Of a stretch of 64,000 bases of DNA, positions 57,132 through 64,000 are shown one piece after another. Source of the DNA: Lotus japonicus (taxonomy: Eukaryota > Streptophyta > Magnoliopsida > Fabales > Fabaceae); contig NC_080044.1 in assembly GCF_012489685.1 (NCBI RefSeq), forward strand, positions 32,543,021-32,607,020, read 5' to 3'. Below the pieces are notes generated by a model that made no database searches, had not been told where the DNA came from, and saw nothing but the letters and a program-made list of their open reading frames with translations. Made by a program: the position numbers and the translations under genes. Within the stretch, counting starts at the first letter, position 1. Every line of letters begins with the position of its first letter.

Positions 57132-57190
<59 letters not shown>
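57132..57190. repeat. (AT)n microsatellite
   Basis: About 29 TA units in solo LTR 2; likely length-variable. Confidence 0.95.
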
Positions 57191-57192
<2 letters not shown>

Positions 57193-57309
57193 ACATATAT
57201 CTATACCCCATATCACATGTTGAGTGTATATCTACGTATTTCTGTGAGTTGACCCTAGCGCCTTGGCTTTGGTTGCATGTTTGTGTTTGGGCGGTCGGCC
57301 TGCTGCCAG

Positions 57310-57618
57310 ATGTCGACGGTGGATTGGATTTCGATGGTCTCTCCCTCGGGGGGGATCAGGTACGAGTTGGTGGTTCGTGATGCCCCCACCGCTTGGGTGA
57401 TTATTGTTGCTGGTCATCAGGCGACGTACCGGGGAAGGGTCAAGGAGGAACGGACTGACGAGCGTGGACGTTTGACGAAAGGAGTTCTACGACGCATGGA
57501 CCTGAGCTTCAACTTGCCGACTTCAGTTCGCTGTGGACTCGGTACTGGAAGGGTAGGTTTAGGCTGGCGTCATGTTTTGTGTAGAGCTCTGATTCGTTTT
57601 GCTTTTGGGACAGGGTAG
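57310..57618 (+). pseudogene. LTR-encoded MSMADWF-type protein (solo LTR 2), lacks acidic tail
   Basis: Starts MSTVDWISMVSPSGGIRYE at 57310 and keeps ATYRGRVKEERTD, LTKGVLRRMDLSFNLPTSVRCG. After about residue 80 it leaves the family sequence: the Ser/acidic linker and the DSDSDDD tail are gone, apparently by deletion, and the frame ends in unrelated residues. It shows that the N-terminal domain is recognisable even in a strongly diverged LTR family. Confidence 0.55.
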
Positions 57619-59673
57619 GTTCCCGACGCATGACTTTTTGTGTGGTTCTCTTACTGAGGGATCATAGTGAGTCAGTCGGACCATAAGGGTCTTTGCTTAG
57701 GCCATTTTGAGGCCGACTTTCTCCTAGTGGGTTGTAATTATAAACTTTCTTGCTCACACTTCTGGTTTTGTATATACTTGCCTGCGGGCACACCACTTTG
57801 GAGTCACTGCGAGGGCGCGTGACATGGGAGTGCAGCTGAGGCTGTACATGTGTATATATTTGTATATTGGTTAGTTTAGTGGTTGGGCTATGCCTTTACT
57901 TCCTATCGCTTTATTTAAAAGGAATCAAACGAAAAAAAAAATTACCCGTTTTCCGCGTAAAGATTATTTTGGTTACTAAAGTGACACCTGGAAATCGGGA
58001 TGTTACAGGGAGGAAAACACGTTTTAAGGCGCTGATTTTCCGGTATGGTTGCCGGAATCTTCAAGCTGAAAAACGGCAACCAAGAACAGCCCAGAAACTG
58101 TCCAAATGAGCCCAGAAAGACGCCAAACTTTCCAGATATCATATTTGGAAATCCAGAAGCATGAATATCAAGTTTTTAGAGGGATTTGAACATGTTTTGT
58201 GATATAATCAAAGGGGGACAGATTTGGTGATGTTTGAGTATAATGGTGGCTGCTATGGAAGGGAGAATTTTGTGGCTTTTGGGACAAAGAGAAGAGAAGA
58301 GAGAGGGGGAGAAAGCTTCTGCAGAGTGGGAAATGGGAAATGGCAGAGTAACAAGAGGAAGAATTGAGAGAAGTGAAGGTGTGAAAACTTCATGACTTTG
58401 CTCACCTATTTATAGAGGATGGAAGAGGATGAAGGTGATTGCAGGTCACCATGGAGGGGAGGACAAGTGATTGCAGATTGCCATTCAGAAGAAAGAAGAG
58501 AATACGTGGGAGAGAAGGAAGGAAGTGATTATTCATCACTTGGAATTTTATGGTTTTGCCACATAGCCTAAAATGGGTATACATTGATTTAGGAAGTGTA
58601 GGATCTAACACTTAAAGCTATAGAAAAACTATTGTGAAGGTTAATCTTTATTCTAAATGTAAACTAATACTATTTTGGATAAATTTACGTGATCATAGAA
58701 CTAAATATAATTTTTAATCTTTTATTTTAGTTTCATTTTCTTTTTATTCAATTTTCTAACCATGAATATATTAAGAAATTATATTAAAATTACTTATAAA
58801 ATTTATTCTAAAACCTAAATATTTAGTTATTAAATTTAAATTATCACCTTATTTAGACATAACTTAAGCAGGTGAAATCAGGGATGTTACATTGCATGTG
58901 TTTATCAATATAATCTATTGTGGTTATGAAATATACATTATTGTGCTATTATATACTATTATTTGAAAGTTAACCCCCGCACGCAATTGTTTTTATGTCT
59001 ATGCTTGGGCGGCCGACAACCGCCAGGTGTCAGAGGGTGGAGGATGGAGGTCATTGTGGAGGTATCTCGGGCAGCGCCACCAGATCATGAAGAGTTCAAA
59101 GATGAGGATCTGTCGCACGATATCCTCCGAGCATGAAGAAGTGGAAGTCGAGGATAGAGTTAATCGGCTCGGACGAGCGAGAGAGCGCGTAATTCAACAA
59201 TGGACTAGTCGTTGTAGAGTCGAGGAACATGGTTGACATGTTTTCTCGGGTAGAGTGTTGCCATGTTAGTGCAATACTTGTAGGGTTGGATTAACAGATC
59301 AACATATCTGTATTTTGGGGTAGGGTAGGTCTCCAACATATTGCTTTTGGTTTGGTTCTCTTGCGGGGAAATCATATGGAGTAGTCGACCATATGAGTCA
59401 AGGCTGGAAGCCATTTTGGGCTGACTATTTCTTTTCGAACATTGTAAATACTTATGTACTATATTATGATGACTTGTCACTATTTCCTTTGGGCTTGTGT
59501 ATATATATGTGGTGGGTTAGTATGTATTTATGGTCTCTATGCATAACATGTTTAAAAATCTCTTTTGCTTTGAAGAAAAAAAAAGTACTTGCTTCAAGAA
59601 TTGCTCATGAAATCTATTGCATATTTATTTATTAAAAGGATATTATTGTGACCCCGAAAGTTTGGGCATTACA

Positions 59674-61525
59674 ACAAGAGTGTCAGCTAGCCTACTTATA
59701 ATGATAAAAAGACTTGTTCATCAAGAAACAATTCCTTGTTCACTAAGTCTTTTCAAATCCAAGCCCACGAAGGAGTAAGTTGTTGAGTACTTTAGGAATC
59801 TGCAGGTCCCACAAATGGTTGAATATTTTATTGAGGTAAACATGGGATTTGTATCTCTTTAAGTTAGCTTTATGTGCCTTTTGATTTTTCCCAATTCCGA
59901 GTTCTGAAGCCCAAGATTTGATCGTTTTAGTGCATGTTGGTCCAGACTCGCAGGACTGGCGACAACAACTTTGCAAGGAAACTCTGGCCAAGTTAGAAAT
60001 AGATTCTCGATTTTTTTCTAAACATGATAGTTGGAGGGCTTTGAGTAAGCTTTCCAACGAAATATTAGTCGCCCTATTCAACCTGTTCTAGTGCAATGGG
60101 TCATAAAAGCTAAAAAGAAAGAATCAAGCGTTTTCCATCAAAAATCCAAATAGGTGTGACATATTTTTTTTATCAAGAAAATAGGTGTGAAATGTTAGAA
60201 TTCATCTAATTCACCCAAATAATGCATAAACTTAATTAATTCAAGCTCAGAAAATCACAAATAATATGCATGAATTCTGTATTGATAAACAGACATTCAA
60301 GTTACTAGCCACGTGGGTATAGGGACAAGTACGAGTAATTTTTTAAAACGGGGGTTTGAGGAAGGCTACTATGGTACCCTGCTCAGACTTTACCCATTTC
60401 CATCCTTTTCTTAACCACATACTCGCGTTCTGCTTCTTGCAAGGACTCATAAATCGTGGAATGCTAGTGCTTTATCTCTCTTAGTCAACTAGTAAGCTTT
60501 TGTTTGAATGTTCTTCTTTACTTTGACTGGTCCAACTATGGAAAACTAACTTCCCTATGATCAAGGAACTGAACCTGTTGCCACTTTGCACGTGAAAATA
60601 TTCTAGAAGCTCCAAAATATTTTCTTTCTTCTTCCCTAGTCTTTGAATCTCCATACAAACTTGCCTCCATTTAGTCACTTCAGCATGTTATGCCAATGAC
60701 AATTCTCATGTCCTCGATTGTACCCCCAATGCTTAGTTTCTATGCTACGGTTGTATTTTCGGCTTCCTGAACTAGGCGTTACAATTTTTGTGGTTAACAA
60801 TTACGAAATAATTTTAGCAGACCTAGCACATCACCCCAAAAGAGATGTATGTCTCAATTATGTGAATTAGGATTACTTTAGAAAATCAAAGATATTTGGA
60901 TAACACAATCTTATAAGGCATCTCATATCTGTAGAGATTGCATCCAATATCATGAAAGATTCGTTCTAGGTTTAAACCAACTATTCCATAAATATGGGAA
61001 AGGTTAACAGTTTTGAGGTGCATCTTCTTTTTAAACCCTAGTCCTTATTCTCTTTCTCAATCTCACTGATAGGGGGCATCTTTTAGGTACTCACCATTGG
61101 TGTACAATGCCAACCATTTTTAAGGAAGGAGGATACAAACGCAAATAAGAAAAAGACATCATAATCAAAGTCCATAGACATTTTATATCCGAACAAATAG
61201 TCCAGTAAGAAAAAATTATATTATATGAATTAAAAATATGTGTCTGGATGAGAACAGAATAATCAATTAAGTATATACTCAAGTTCAATATTTTATATCC
61301 GAACAAATAGTAATTAAGTAAAAATTTACATTGTCTTGACTTGATTTAATGAATGAACTAAAAAATGTGGCTAGATGAGAAGAGAATGTGATCTATATAA
61401 AAATTAATTCCACTATTATTGTTATTGTTACAATAAGTTTCAAACATAAAATTCTAAATCTAATAAATTTGAAACTGAAATCGATATAATTCTGTAGTTC
61501 CAAATACAATCATGTATTTTTACAA
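59674..61525. other. Spacer with no supported gene
   Basis: An open frame of 112 codons on the minus strand (59743-60081) has no recognised domain. The remainder is A/T-rich. The last few hundred bases are likely the 3' region of the beta-glucosidase gene; a repeated CATTTTTAATTC/TATATCCGAACAAATAG pair occurs at 61185 and 61293. Confidence 0.35.
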
Positions 61526-63775
<2,250 letters not shown>

Positions 63776-64000
63776 CTGAGGAGTAATAGAGTTATTTTAG
63801 TCATTTTAATGAGCTTTAAATCAATTCAAGAACTTGTATAAGCTTCATAAGAAAAATGATTAAAATATCTAATACCAATACTATACTAAAAAACTTCCCC
63901 AAAAATTCAAGTTTTAGTAAAACAAGATTTCGCCTAGTTCGTTAATATGATCCATTCTATTGCTTTCGACTGTGTTTGCTTCTCTATTAGCTTCGTCCCT

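Larger units (their letters stand above)
54187..58007 (+). mobile_element. Solo LTR of a Tekay-like Ty3 element (family 2)
   Basis: 3821 bp from TGTAAGACC to GGGATGTTACA with a perfect GGGAG duplication (54182-54186, 58008-58012). TATA box at 54879-54886. It contains two arrays of short inverted repeats (56364-56712 and 56798-57024), an (AT)n tract, and a shortened LTR-internal frame (57310-57618). It is strongly diverged from solo LTR 1, yet keeps the same order of landmarks. Confidence 0.92.
53635..58891 (+). mobile_element. Insertion of about 1.4 kb, itself split by solo LTR 2
   Basis: Flanked by TTGCA (53630-53634 and 58892-58896); the repeat can also be read as nine bases TTGCATGTG with the element starting GTGACC. 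Right end GGGATGTTACA is LTR-like. Without solo LTR 2 it is about 1.43 kb. A TATA-like CTATTTATAGAGG lies near 58408. Either a small solo LTR or a DNA element; the ends do not settle this. Confidence 0.5.
52291..59673 (+). mobile_element. Old diverged Tekay-like LTR, split by insertions
   Basis: Collinear landmarks of the Tekay-like LTRs are found at 52545-52585 (GGTGAGGGAAATTTTCC, TATTAGC), 53225-53300 (GTGGCTAAC, GCATTCATGC) and, beyond the insertion, at 59000-59030 (GGGCGGCCGACAAC, CCAGGTGTCAGAG), 59300-59330 (TTTTGGGGTAGGGTAGGTC) and the end GGGCATTACA at 59673. The left end is not clear. It is interrupted at 53634/58892. Confidence 0.55.

Noticed and set aside
59027..59236. Fifth-family version of the LTR protein
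   Set aside because: The frame sits at the right place in the old LTR but lacks an ATG and shares no convincing motif with the MSMADWF protein.
59743..60081. 112-codon minus-strand gene
   Set aside because: No domain, no splice context and no repeat in the window; kept only as an unassigned open frame.

Overview
The window is nuclear DNA from a flowering plant. Three plant gene families are present with plant-type introns (a CCCH zinc-finger gene, an ATL-type RING-H2 ligase and a BGLU40-like beta-glucosidase), and nearly everything else is plant transposable-element sequence. The style of the Ty1/copia (SIRE/Maximus-like) LTRs suggests a eudicot, perhaps a legume; that last step is inference. 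I estimate well over 80% of the window is transposon-derived.

Layout: 1-6457 holds two long Ty3/Tekay-like LTRs in minus orientation, one probably inserted in the other. 7152-8208 is a complete Cassandra TRIM with 5S-rRNA-like LTRs. 9012-9990 is a LINE reverse-transcriptase fragment and 10410-11077 a small hAT-like element. 11943-14332 is the intact two-exon CCCH gene. 16745-35923 is a five-member nest: an outer MULE-like element carries a PIF/Harbinger (16756-20670) near its left end and a hAT-like element (21260-35672) inside; the hAT holds a second MULE (21562-35523), which holds a Tekay/Del-type Ty3 retrotransposon with LTRs over 4.1 kb (21975-34562). 37753-38604 is the ATL gene, followed at once by a copia gag fragment joined to the 3' part of a SIRE-like element (to 43269). 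43403-47317 is a gag/pol-less element with an Athila-type tRNA-Asp primer site. 47616-51799 and 54187-58007 are two solo Tekay-like LTRs with perfect target duplications; the second lies inside another insertion, itself inside an old LTR. 61526 to the right edge is a BGLU40-like gene on the minus strand that looks broken.

The two most unusual signals are both in the giant LTRs. (1) An open reading frame of about 158 codons, starting MSMADWF and ending in a hydrophobic-plus-acidic tail, sits inside the LTR about 2.4 kb downstream of the TATA box. It recurs in every Tekay-like LTR that reaches this point and is recognisable, though best conserved only in part of them. Between two diverged families, the three best-conserved blocks (36 codons) carry 21 base differences by my hand count, all synonymous. 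This points to selection on an LTR-encoded protein I cannot name. (2) The solo LTR at 54187-58007 holds two adjacent arrays of eight short inverted repeats each. The loops stay constant while the arms change in a complementary way, which suggests a selected RNA or DNA structure.
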